From positions 13,829,504 through 13,893,503 of the forward strand of contig OZ038460.1 of assembly GCA_964036195.1 (NCBI GenBank): DNA of 64,000 nucleotides, read 5' to 3'. The position numbers were made by a program, and so were the translations under genes. Within the stretch, counting starts at the first letter, position 1, and the number at the start of each line of letters is the position of its first letter. The stretch is from Sphaerolaimus hirsutus. Its lineage: Eukaryota; Nematoda; Chromadorea; Monhysterida; Sphaerolaimidae. Positions 57,001 through 64,000 of the stretch are shown piece after piece. Under the pieces are notes generated by a model. It did no database searches and had not been told where the DNA came from. It saw only the letters and a program-made list of their open reading frames with translations.

Positions 57001-60000
57001 CGTGGGTTTCGACGTCTTGCATCTTGCTGTGAAGATTGTGATTGTTGATGTGATTGATCAGTTTGTGAATCGTCCCCCTTATCAGGTGGAGGTTGTGAAT
57101 TATCATCATCTTTTACCTCAGTGTCGATTTTATATTCAACACCGTCCTCTGTGTCGATTTCAAGAGGCACTAGGTTAGATGGGGATCTACGTGTGCGACG
57201 GCCGTTACTTGATAATACTGTGACTGCACGTATTTTGCCATCGCTTGACACGTGTATTTCGTGAACGCGGCCCATTTGCCACATGCCGCGTGGTTGTTTA
57301 TCATCTGTGATTAACACCACTTGGCCACGTTTGGGAGCTTCGTTGATTGTGCCTCTTTTCAAGCGTTGATTTTTAGCTCGATCTTTGAGTAGGTCAATGT
57401 ATTGACGTGACCACTTGTACCAAAGCACTTCCCGATTGTGACGAATTTGGTCCCAAAGTAATGTGATGTCATCTCTGTCCTTTTCAGGCACAGAATTGAG
57501 TGCAATTTCGTCGATGCAGTTGACGTCATTGACACGTGGGGGTGTGAGTGTGTAGGTTTTTTCGATTTGTGAGGGTGTGAGGTTGAAAGATCCATCCGTC
57601 ATTTTTTCCCATTCCTCTTTTGGAATTTTTCGCATGGGTTCAATCGTGGTGGAATCGAGTTCCAACTCACGTTTTTCATCCATGTAACATGGTGGTGGGG
57701 TGCCCCAAAGAAAATGTATTGGGCGCAGTATCGCTGCCCCAATGTCTGTGTTTGACAAGTATGACAATGGTCGCGTATTGACGGAGAATTCGACGTCAAG
57801 CATGACTGTGAGAAATTCATGCCATGTGAGACAACGTCGTCCGCATGCTTTTTTGAGCAAGCGTTTGACCAATCCTACCATGCGTTCGTACACGCCGCCC
57901 TGCCAAGGACTATTGGCTGTGATAAAATGCCATTTTACGTCCGGTAGCGTTTTGACGCAATTTTTGAATGCTGGGGCATTGTCGGACCAAATTGTGTCCG
58001 GCATGCCTCGACGTGAAATAAAACGATTTAGAGCCATAACTGTGTCGGCTGTCGAGACACTATTGGTTGACTCTAAATGAATGGCGCGTGTACTGAAGCA
58101 TGTTAGCAACAAAATGTGTTGACTGTGACGGGTTCCGTTTTGTGAATAAACTAACGGTCCCATATAATCAATGCCAATGTGTTGAAATGGCTTGATTTGT
58201 GATTGAGTTCGAGTGACAGGTAATGTGTGAAAATCGGGTAATGTGAATGGACCTCCTTCCGCCTTGCGGCATGTGACACATTTTCGCAAAATTTTTGCAA
58301 CTACCTGCTTGGCGCTTGACAACCAGCAGTGTTCGCGTAAATCTGCTAAAGTGTGAAGCATGCCACTGTGACCAGCAAGCTCATGAAAATGAGTGACCAC
58401 TAGCGTTGTTAACCACCCGGTCTTTGGCAAGTAGTAAAACAACGAAGGGTTTCTGTGTTCTTTGTGAGATACACGCGTGACACAATATAATAAATTATTC
58501 CACGCGTCCCATTTGAGCATGTGGTGTTTGCCAAGTTGCGCTTGTGAAATGCAACTGGCACATTCCTCTGCCTGTGAAATGCGCAACACATGTCTAAATG
58601 CTTCGTTTAAATCAGCTTGTGTGATGGGTTTTGATAAATATTCGCTTTCGCGCTTTGCAGCCTTGTGCATGGAGCGATTTAGCCAATATGTTTTGACACG
58701 AAGCAGGTATACGACAGTACGCAACAATTTTGACAGTGTTGAAAATCGTCGAATGTCGATTTCGAATGGATTTGAAGGGATGTGACGTTGTCGACTTTCG
58801 ACAAACGGATTTTGAGGAGTGACATTTTGTGACAAATTGGGGTCCAAGTTGACTGGTACTTGCTGTGCAAGAGCATTAGCTGGTTGTGAATCAGGCTGTG
58901 AAATGGGCTGTGAGGTTACTGCTCCAGCGTATAAAAATCGACTGATGTGAATGTCGCCTTTCGCAAGTTCTTCAGTGACAGGTTGCGCTTGATATTGCGA
59001 AATGTCAAGCATGGTTGATGTGAGAGGTTCAGCTAAAAATGTGGGTCCAGTGAACCACATTGTTTCGATCATTAGTTGATCAAAAGTACAACCCCGCGAC
59101 GCGATGTCGGCTGGGTTGTCTTTTGTAGCAACCTTGCAAATTTGAATGCAATGTTTTGACATTAGTGAATGGATTTTTGTGACCCGATTGTTGACAAAAG
59201 TAGCCAGCGGCTTTGCTGTATACAGCCAGCCGATGACAACTGTACTATCGGTCCAGAGGAAATTACTGTGAATTTTCCATCCACCCAGCTCAACGAGTTC
59301 ATGATGTAAATAATCGATGAGCTGTGCACCAATTGTGACACCTAGCAATTCCAAGCGTGTGATTGTGAGGGGTTGACCTTGTTTTGACGGAAGTGGGGCT
59401 AGTTTTGTACGAGCTGTGAGGAAACCACTAAAATATCGGTCATCTTCATAACCATATTCGTCGGGTGAAATCGCTTGTTGACGCAAATAAGCACAAATGG
59501 CGTATCCATCTTTTGAGGCATCACAAAACACATGTAATTCTAATGGTCGTGTGACAGCTTTGACGTCGATGCCAAAAGAATGAAATGAGCGCGGGAATTT
59601 GATTTGACTTATGGACGAGAGATGTCGTTTCAAATCGTCCAGTAAGTCATCGGCCTCTGGGTCTTCGATGAGTTCATCCCAGGTTGTGATATTGCACCTT
59701 TGAATTATTTGTGACACGCGAAATTTCAACCGAAATAGCGCGGGTGCCGTGACGCCAATAGGATCGTACGTTGAAGCCAGCAATTTGTTTAAATTGCGGC
59801 GTGTGGCTGTGACAATGAGCGTGAAATCTTTTTTGGGAGCTGGCACTGCAATGGTGTCTTCAATGTGATCGTAAACGAGACCCATTACTTTGATGTATTG
59901 TGACTTTTTCGGGTTGAGGTCATCGGGTTTGATTTTTTCCGAGACCATAGGCGAATTTGTCATCCATTCGCGCATGTTGAAATTTGCTCTGGCAAAAACA

Positions 60001-63000
60001 GCTTTAATTAAACGATAGAGCTGTATTGCATATTTGTCATCATCTACGCTGATAACTAAATTATCAACGTAAATGCTGTTGAGCAACAGCTCCAGTTTCA
60101 TTCGTTCATTGGTTTCAGCGGGATGCATGTGAGCTAATTCCTCTTCTAGGTGATATTTGATGACAGTTGACAAAATGGATGGACTGCATGTGAGGCCAAA
60201 CAGCACCCTTGTGAATTGCATCATTTGAATATTGTCTTCATGTGACGGAATGGTGTCATCACGCAGCCAGTAAAATTTTGTGAAAGCGCGTGATTTTGGG
60301 TGAAGAGCAATTTGTAAAAATGCTTTTTCAATATCTGCTAATAACACCACTTTTCCGGCTCTGAAGCGAAGCATTAATCCGAGCGCCAGGGGTGTGAGAA
60401 CTGGGCCTCGAAATAAGCAATTATTGAGACTTGGCTTGCCTGCAGAACCATCATACACTATTCGACATGTTGTCGATCTGCCAGGTGTGAGGACAGGTTG
60501 GTGAGGTAAGATGTGTTCTTGCAAACCATCTTGTGAACCATAGACGGGTTCTATGACCCCCTTGTGAAGTTGATCTGAGATGACTTTCGCGTATGTAGCG
60601 AATAAATCGGGATCTTTTCGAAACCGTTTCAACAGTGACAGAAAGCGACGAAATGCTTCTGCATTGTTAGTTGGCAATTCTTGAATGGTTGATTTGAATG
60701 GCCAATCCACGCTATAGCGACCAGTTTCTGGATCAAGAGTAATTGATTCCAGAATTAACTGTTCAGCTATGTCGTCATCATGTGATAAGGGATCATCTGT
60801 GATACCTATTGACTCGAGACTGTGAAATTGAAATAATGTCTCTTGGCCAACAGCAACAGCTGATGAAGCATGTGAACTGCATGAAACCATGAATTGATGT
60901 GGGGAAATGTCGGGTGTTGTGACGAATGATTGTGAGGACGCATTTCCGCCTAACATCAACCCAAGTATTGATTTGACTATGATCAAGCCAGATGGGAGTT
61001 CGATTTCTGTTGGTCGAATATCGAACTTCCAATAATAGTCTTGACCAATGACTACATCTGGTTGACATAGTTTGTGACAAAACTCATCAGTCATTTCGGT
61101 CAATTCAAGCGGTTCCGCGAATTGTTCTTGTGCATGTTCACCGTACACAATATAAATGACTGTTTTGTCGTCTTGTGACAAAGGAGGTGGGCATGCATAT
61201 GTTGCCAAATTATCCACTGCACGTAAGGTGAGCGGAATTTGTAACATATTGCCCTTATTGTCGACGTGTTTGTAAATAGGCATGACAGCCTCGACCAAAA
61301 ACGTATTGACTGTGACGGGCGTTTTTGTCGCAAACACGTTCATTTGAAGAACAACATCTCCTTTGTTTTCAAAGTTATACTCATTTGCCACGGATGCTTT
61401 AATGTATGAATATTCGCATCCAGTGTCAAAGAATATTAACAAAGGGTCTGTGACTCGGTTTAATTCAGCGTCTTTATTAATTAATGAAGCCTGGGCCACT
61501 TGCAAACGAACAATAGGTGCAAAATCGAACTCACATTCTTGTTCGGCCTGCTGCCTGGTAGCGGGGTTGGGGTTACCGTAACCCGCCTGTGCGCTCAGCA
61601 CTTCCACCGTGGGCCTGTGACTAGGTTGAAGTGGCACCGACGATGACATTTGATTCGGGTTGAGGTGTGGGTACACCTCGTACCGTTTTTGTTGGAAGCC
61701 GCGGATTTTGGCCTCGACGGTCTCCATATCTGTGCCTTCCTGGATGAGGTTGGCACGGAGCGTCGTCCACAGCTCGTTTTCGCTGTGATATTTGCGGGCT
61801 TCCTCTTGAGCTTTCGCCTGTTGCGCGTTAGCGGGCCTCGGCCATTCACCCATGTCGAGCGGGCCGTCCATGTCCAGCTGGTACAGCGTGTTCTGTCTCC
61901 ACCGGAAATCGTTTTCATCCGGTGGGATGACACACACGCTCATAGGTTCCGTTTGTGAGGGCGGATACGATGGCGGTGCATGTGACGACGCCGCGCCCGT
62001 TGTGATTACCTGACGCCTAGCGGGTGCCTGTCTGGTAGGACAGAACGCCCCGTGATGCTGACCAATCTGGCGACAGTAGTAGCAACTCAATTGTTGAGTG
62101 CACTGTGCCGCTTGATGGCCTCTGCGCGTGCAGCGCGTGCACACATCGCCCAAAGCTCGCAACCGTTCCGTGCGCTCCCTCGGTGTGACGTATTGAGGGC
62201 AGTCGGTTGTGTAGTGCTCTTTGATGCCGCAGAACAAGCACTCGAATTTCGGCTTGCGATAGTCAGCAGCAGGTTGTGAGGGCTGCTTTTGACTCATCGC
62301 TCCGATCGCCGGAGTTCTGACGACTGTGAGTTCGGTGTCGCCGGTTACAGCGGTGCGCATCGAATTCCGGTGTTCTTCTGTGACGGCAAGAACAATATTA
62401 TCGGGAAGATAACCACGAATTATTCTTAACACTGCACCAGAATCGACACTTTCACCCCTTTCTTTAAGTTGATTGAGAGTTGACAAAAGGGTTCGTGTGA
62501 AATTTGTGAGAGAGTCTCCTCTTGACGAAGGTTTTTCAAGTGAATACAATTTATCCCACAGGGCTGCTTGTACCCGATGCGTTTCACCAAAATTTGATTG
62601 TAACATGGTGACCGCTGTGATGTAATCTCGACCATCACCTTTTAATCCGGCCAGCAGTTCTGCTGCTGGACCGGTAAGGCTGAGCTTGAGGTATGTATAT
62701 TTCATACCCATTGACAAATTAGCTTGGTCGTGAATTTGAGCTCGAAAAATCTCCCACCAAGCTGCCCATTCTAACGGATCACCGCTATATTTAGCAAGCT
62801 CGATTTTTGGTAACTTTAACAAAGTTTCCGGTTGTGAAGGTTGAGAACTACTTCCCATATTGTCATTGTTGTAAGGGGGTTGTGAAAGGGGTTGAGTAGT
62901 TAAATCAACAGTGGACTGACCTTTCAAGGAAAGTATCAACCTTTCCGCGGATTTGATGTGCGCTTGGGCGGACGCAATCCTCGATTCCAGCTCATCCATG

Positions 63001-63425
63001 AGCATCATCGCGTTGTTCGAGCCAGAGTAGAGCGCGCGATCCAATTTTGCGTTGGCGCTCTTTATCTCCTCGGCCGCTCCGTCTTCGTCTCTGTCTAGGC
63101 TTGTGATGTAATCTTGGACAGTGGTTGTGAATTTGTCCATAGCCGTAGACAGGTCCGAGCGTTTCATCTCGGCCTGGTAGCCGTAGGCCTGAAGTAGTTC
63201 TAATACTTCCTCCGCCGCCCGTATGTTGACGGCGGCGGGTTGTGACTCGTCTTTGACGATTTTAGGAATCGGTTTGGATGTGAATCGCAGCACTCCGTTG
63301 CGCACTCCGGTCAGCGCCCGGCTATGCTGAGTCAACGGATGAGCTGTGTCGAACTCCTCAACGTTGCTCGCAGGCATAGCTGCGGCGGCGGCGGCGCGCT
63401 GAGCGCGTATGCGTTCGTCGGCCAT
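54045..63425 (-). CDS. BEL/Pao Gag-Pol-Env polyprotein, 3,126 residues
   Basis: One uninterrupted frame. Gag occupies about residues 1-460 and ends in three CCHC zinc knuckles (395-460). The aspartic protease has DTG at 667-669. Reverse transcriptase has LLADIEKAF near 1030 and YVDN at 1119-1122 in place of YVDD. RNase H follows from about 1300 (VFCDASKDG). Integrase has an HHCC zinc domain at 1676-1722 and D, D, E near 1752, 1815 and 1846, then a BEL-type C-terminal domain at about 2030-2090. From Met 2161 there is a hydrophobic leader, a Cys-rich ectodomain, a Gly-rich pre-membrane segment (GIGQGVGAYFEGVGKELG) and a membrane anchor at about 2726-2747. This region is envelope-like; its Gly-rich membrane-proximal segment resembles class III fusion glycoproteins of the chuvirus type, by inference only. 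A cytoplasmic tail of about 380 residues with PPPY follows. Env is probably made from a spliced mRNA. Confidence 0.92.
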   Translation of the reverse strand: MADERIRAQRAAAAAAMPASNVEEFDTAHPLTQHSRALTGVRNGVLRFTSKPIPKIVKDESQPAAVNIRAAEEVLELLQAYGYQAEMKRSDLSTAMDKFTTTVQDYITSLDRDEDGAAEEIKSANAKLDRALYSGSNNAMMLMDELESRIASAQAHIKSAERLILSLKGQSTVDLTTQPLSQPPYNNDNMGSSSQPSQPETLLKLPKIELAKYSGDPLEWAAWWEIFRAQIHDQANLSMGMKYTYLKLSLTGPAAELLAGLKGDGRDYITAVTMLQSNFGETHRVQAALWDKLYSLEKPSSRGDSLTNFTRTLLSTLNQLKERGESVDSGAVLRIIRGYLPDNIVLAVTEEHRNSMRTAVTGDTELTVVRTPAIGAMSQKQPSQPAADYRKPKFECLFCGIKEHYTTDCPQYVTPRERTERLRALGDVCTRCTRRGHQAAQCTQQLSCYYCRQIGQHHGAFCPTRQAPARRQVITTGAASSHAPPSYPPSQTEPMSVCVIPPDENDFRWRQNTLYQLDMDGPLDMGEWPRPANAQQAKAQEEARKYHSENELWTTLRANLIQEGTDMETVEAKIRGFQQKRYEVYPHLNPNQMSSSVPLQPSHRPTVEVLSAQAGYGNPNPATRQQAEQECEFDFAPIVRLQVAQASLINKDAELNRVTDPLLIFFDTGCEYSYIKASVANEYNFENKGDVVLQMNVFATKTPVTVNTFLVEAVMPIYKHVDNKGNMLQIPLTLRAVDNLATYACPPPLSQDDKTVIYIVYGEHAQEQFAEPLELTEMTDEFCHKLCQPDVVIGQDYYWKFDIRPTEIELPSGLIIVKSILGLMLGGNASSQSFVTTPDISPHQFMVSCSSHASSAVAVGQETLFQFHSLESIGITDDPLSHDDDIAEQLILESITLDPETGRYSVDWPFKSTIQELPTNNAEAFRRFLSLLKRFRKDPDLFATYAKVISDQLHKGVIEPVYGSQDGLQEHILPHQPVLTPGRSTTCRIVYDGSAGKPSLNNCLFRGPVLTPLALGLMLRFRAGKVVLLADIEKAFLQIALHPKSRAFTKFYWLRDDTIPSHEDNIQMMQFTRVLFGLTCSPSILSTVIKYHLEEELAHMHPAETNERMKLELLLNSIYVDNLVISVDDDKYAIQLYRLIKAVFARANFNMREWMTNSPMVSEKIKPDDLNPKKSQYIKVMGLVYDHIEDTIAVPAPKKDFTLIVTATRRNLNKLLASTYDPIGVTAPALFRLKFRVSQIIQRCNITTWDELIEDPEADDLLDDLKRHLSSISQIKFPRSFHSFGIDVKAVTRPLELHVFCDASKDGYAICAYLRQQAISPDEYGYEDDRYFSGFLTARTKLAPLPSKQGQPLTITRLELLGVTIGAQLIDYLHHELVELGGWKIHSNFLWTDSTVVIGWLYTAKPLATFVNNRVTKIHSLMSKHCIQICKVATKDNPADIASRGCTFDQLMIETMWFTGPTFLAEPLTSTMLDISQYQAQPVTEELAKGDIHISRFLYAGAVTSQPISQPDSQPANALAQQVPVNLDPNLSQNVTPQNPFVESRQRHIPSNPFEIDIRRFSTLSKLLRTVVYLLRVKTYWLNRSMHKAAKRESEYLSKPITQADLNEAFRHVLRISQAEECASCISQAQLGKHHMLKWDAWNNLLYCVTRVSHKEHRNPSLFYYLPKTGWLTTLVVTHFHELAGHSGMLHTLADLREHCWLSSAKQVVAKILRKCVTCRKAEGGPFTLPDFHTLPVTRTQSQIKPFQHIGIDYMGPLVYSQNGTRHSQHILLLTCFSTRAIHLESTNSVSTADTVMALNRFISRRGMPDTIWSDNAPAFKNCVKTLPDVKWHFITANSPWQGGVYERMVGLVKRLLKKACGRRCLTWHEFLTVMLDVEFSVNTRPLSYLSNTDIGAAILRPIHFLWGTPPPCYMDEKRELELDSTTIEPMRKIPKEEWEKMTDGSFNLTPSQIEKTYTLTPPRVNDVNCIDEIALNSVPEKDRDDITLLWDQIRHNREVLWYKWSRQYIDLLKDRAKNQRLKRGTINEAPKRGQVVLITDDKQPRGMWQMGRVHEIHVSSDGKIRAVTVLSSNGRRTRRSPSNLVPLEIDTEDGVEYKIDTEVKDDDNSQPPPDKGDDSQTDQSHQQSQSSQQDARRRNPRRTCRYTGTYSFWGNVSHLMALSLLIQSKLANALTWTDQYHKTFNLCHKTRTGHAIQLPEKVTCHFPQVTAIEDIVVSIWTLRVQPQTTPIYRCFQQEHTIVTYMSLVGGKAMLPPEIIKNHRVTTYDCMIAYQNKTWKGEPLIKIGHALWSTNKSLHIDYCYFCHNLSNTVINFHIEEGVVASLDGKKIVSEIQDLSHCNPQAGYCYDSDNGVSLWNATAFNKQCAFQEIGQFDAQYSQNHYIVEKLQAAFFVTWRSQQFPNNAECVPKDAKYIDQGSAFIQFLRYQLKKLKKPPTEKAPLHFKLAPNLDVGVFHLLTARQQYEVDKIAHLEQKQFGSIWQQLCHIRQTQLDIIHAIVTFNPTLGLRALLGRQNLYAEWHGDILMFWDCKPVTAEIIYFQHEYNNTCYKFLPVKVTNHPHIMFVAPGTNDLITHSPIDHCLMKDHKYYQLNDNSWANENGPTNLHVTKLPIELIWAGSWKPFTLNVSGSPGVSMTDIAFSIMAAHHHFQNLQRLEQQVTRSVDYIATKSNDPKAVQAYIAGIGQGVGAYFEGVGKELGHIIHGSVTGGASALDTLLTGPLQTAVNIILIILTIACIGYIGYVYMQWRLVTGRGMLPDIKGFFRRKGRRDRSPNNRGPRPFNKEKSVSDGDVTARRSRQAVSTNPLCQTKLSHNRHNRQVRHSYLQSLSHPSNEFLHSNGFQDARYSLDRIPRSVIVPNAPKKSKWRRGRAGSQNLHPPASHNRRARHQTPDSQSPSLSQRKSQWKTRSLTASPCKSDSRDSLESQGSQVSRNCHTKHFPLYPKLFTNSITSIKNWSNQKLNDLKRSVTFLRQTPSQSDIELGEMEESHDQELDPPPYHLTNSTQSLHSVRPHSQPPMSPCYQANRLQHRSNGSPPSRRGRSSTRPTRSDKPSRGSPRNLRSSPTGRDDQRGPQKTRRPDTGKVASLRRMPSNPWTSIMRRAGKMPASKTPTICYHRSDESITGV
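54067..55185 (-). CDS. Overlapping 372-codon open frame behind the envelope membrane anchor
   Basis: This frame is on the same strand as the polyprotein, offset by one base, with ATG at 55185 just after the membrane anchor and a stop 22 bases before the polyprotein stop. The N-terminus is strongly basic (KKGQKGQKPKQQG, GKRRRRNRQKK), the middle Ser/Thr-rich, and the C-terminus acidic with a helix-like segment (LRQAFERLAEESEKLPNW) ending EDADDLLPQE. No family is recognised. A stop-free run of this length in a second frame, beginning at a domain boundary, suggests a real accessory protein or an alternative envelope tail, but GC-rich low-complexity DNA could also produce it. Confidence 0.45.
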   Translation of the reverse strand: MAARNRQGYAARHQGLFPKKGQKGQKPKQQGPPPVQQGKIGKRRRRNRQKKPASGFNKPALSNQIVTQSSQSSSSSQLPSKFVTPLKRVSPFKRLSGRTVQPRSDPPIGYSTERAEEIEMETGARRVTKPAPSCESQPQSSSPNARLTVTEPVTTEVTMEDAIPDREPLQKRLKRFAGVAGLPGEQKLSHKTFSFIPQTFHKFNNINQKLVKSKVKRSKKISDLPQTNTFTVRHRARRDGRKSRSRTRSPTVPFDQFNSITSQCTTSFTTSHVPLLSSQPLAASEQWQPTEPSRAIVDETDALRQAFERLAEESEKLPNWPGRPAGAPEDQAPGHGEGSQPEEDAVEPMDEHHEEGRENAGVEDADDLLPQE

Positions 63426-63686
63426 AGCAAAGTTTGATCAATTTATTGCTTATTAGCAAAGTGGTAGCTAGCTGTGAACGAAATAAAATAATAAAAATAA
63501 ATATTTCGAATCTTGTGACTTGTACTTGTAAAATCGTAAGTATTTATGCACGCGCTACTAACGATTTTGCGTCCAAAACCGTATTACCGTAACCCCGTGC
63601 GTGTGACTCAGGCTGTGAAAAGCAATTTCCAATGAAATTTCGCGCGAGACGACTTAATTAGAGTGACCAATTAGTTTTAATTAGTC

Positions 63687-63704
63687 ACCCTGCTCGCTGC
63701 GCCA
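63687..63704 (-). promoter_or_regulatory. tRNA primer-binding site
   Basis: Directly inside the 5' LTR, the element strand reads TGGCGCAGCGAGCAGGGT. TGG complements a tRNA CCA end, and the rest would pair with a tRNA 3' end CCCTGCTCGCTGCG. A serine tRNA is possible, but this was not matched to a known tRNA. Confidence 0.75.
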
Positions 63705-64000
63705 TGTAAAATAATACGGAACTTGTTGAAGTGACTTGTGAACCAGCTCCTATTCCTAACCGAGGAAGAGGACAAATGTGAACAAGTGTAAGTTGACGTG
63801 AAGCGTCGTCTCTAGTTGACGTTCCGTTATTTTATCAAATGTGATTAGTTGAGTTGAAGTGAATTGACGTGAGTTAGTGTGAAGCAAATTTAGATTGTTT
63901 ACCAAAGGTTTTGACGAACGTTTTTATTTAGGCGATTAAATACAAAGAATTAAATGTAAATAAAATATATATAAAAGTATACGTAAACAAAGGAATTAAT
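63705..64000 (-). repeat. BEL 5' LTR, truncated by window edge
   Basis: 296 bp, matching 52863-53158 base for base as far as I can read. The promoter-bearing end lies beyond the window. Confidence 0.9.

Larger units (their letters stand above)
52863..64000 (-). mobile_element. BEL/Pao LTR retroelement with envelope-like region, near full length
   Basis: Orientation is minus. The 3' LTR is 52863-53959, the open frame 63425-54045 and the primer-binding site 63704-63687; the 5' LTR starts at 63705 and runs off the window. The 296 LTR bases visible in both copies (52863-53158 and 63705-64000) look identical by eye, and the coding frame has no stop, so insertion is recent. The left flank is copy 2 of a segmental duplication; copy 1 shows the empty site near 38603. 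The second target-duplication copy is outside the window. Confidence 0.95.

Noticed and set aside
34-64000. tRNA and rRNA genes
   Set aside because: No cloverleaf with A and B boxes or rRNA-like sequence was recognised; the only tRNA-related sequence is the BEL primer-binding site.
52863-64000. TGTGA words as bacterial CRP-type operator sites
   Set aside because: The DNA is eukaryotic and the words are not arranged as spaced inverted pairs.

Overview
This is animal nuclear DNA, most probably from an arthropod (likely an insect). Host genes are split into short GC-rich exons with GT-AG introns, set in AT-rich DNA crowded with non-autonomous DNA transposons. An intact BEL/Pao LTR retroelement occupies the right end. 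The species cannot be named from the sequence. Two runs of exactly 200 N (36154-36353 and 51632-51831) are assembly gaps.

Host genes, left to right: the last two exons of a protein tyrosine phosphatase (1-730, +); a TMEM134-like small membrane protein (3211-4967, -); a long gene of ten or more exons for an unrecognised multi-pass membrane protein (6653-20264, +); an unrecognised Gln-rich, helical protein (20426-22961, -); a complete 14-exon chondroitin sulfate synthase (39259-48703, +; exons sum to 2,736 nt, 911 residues), the best-supported gene here; and the 3' exons of a small membrane protein (50230-50851, -). A LINE endonuclease fragment lies at 51150-51631. From 52863 to the window edge is a BEL/Pao element with a 3,126-residue gag-pol-env frame, LTRs identical over the visible overlap, and a 372-codon overlapping frame.

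Between and inside the genes are dozens of inverted-repeat elements. Many have hAT hallmarks: TAGGG/CAGGG termini and 8-bp target duplications that can be read directly. Several share the terminus TAGGGTTCAAACG but carry completely different short-motif arrays inside (GGGATC, ATCGAATATCG, GGGACC), and a related element with terminus TAGGGCTCGAAACTCGA carries GAGTC. A second notable family is a self-complementary element of about 180-285 bp (CTGG.GGCA.TCCC..ACCCTGTAAA). Its ends carry splice signals; one copy is exactly an entire intron of the chondroitin synthase gene and three other full copies lie in introns at or near splice sites, so it looks like an introner.

The main leads are the introner-like family, the hAT elements with interchangeable array cores, and in the BEL element a strand-biased TCACA (TGTGA on +) pentamer spread through both LTR and coding DNA, plus the long overlapping frame behind the envelope membrane anchor.
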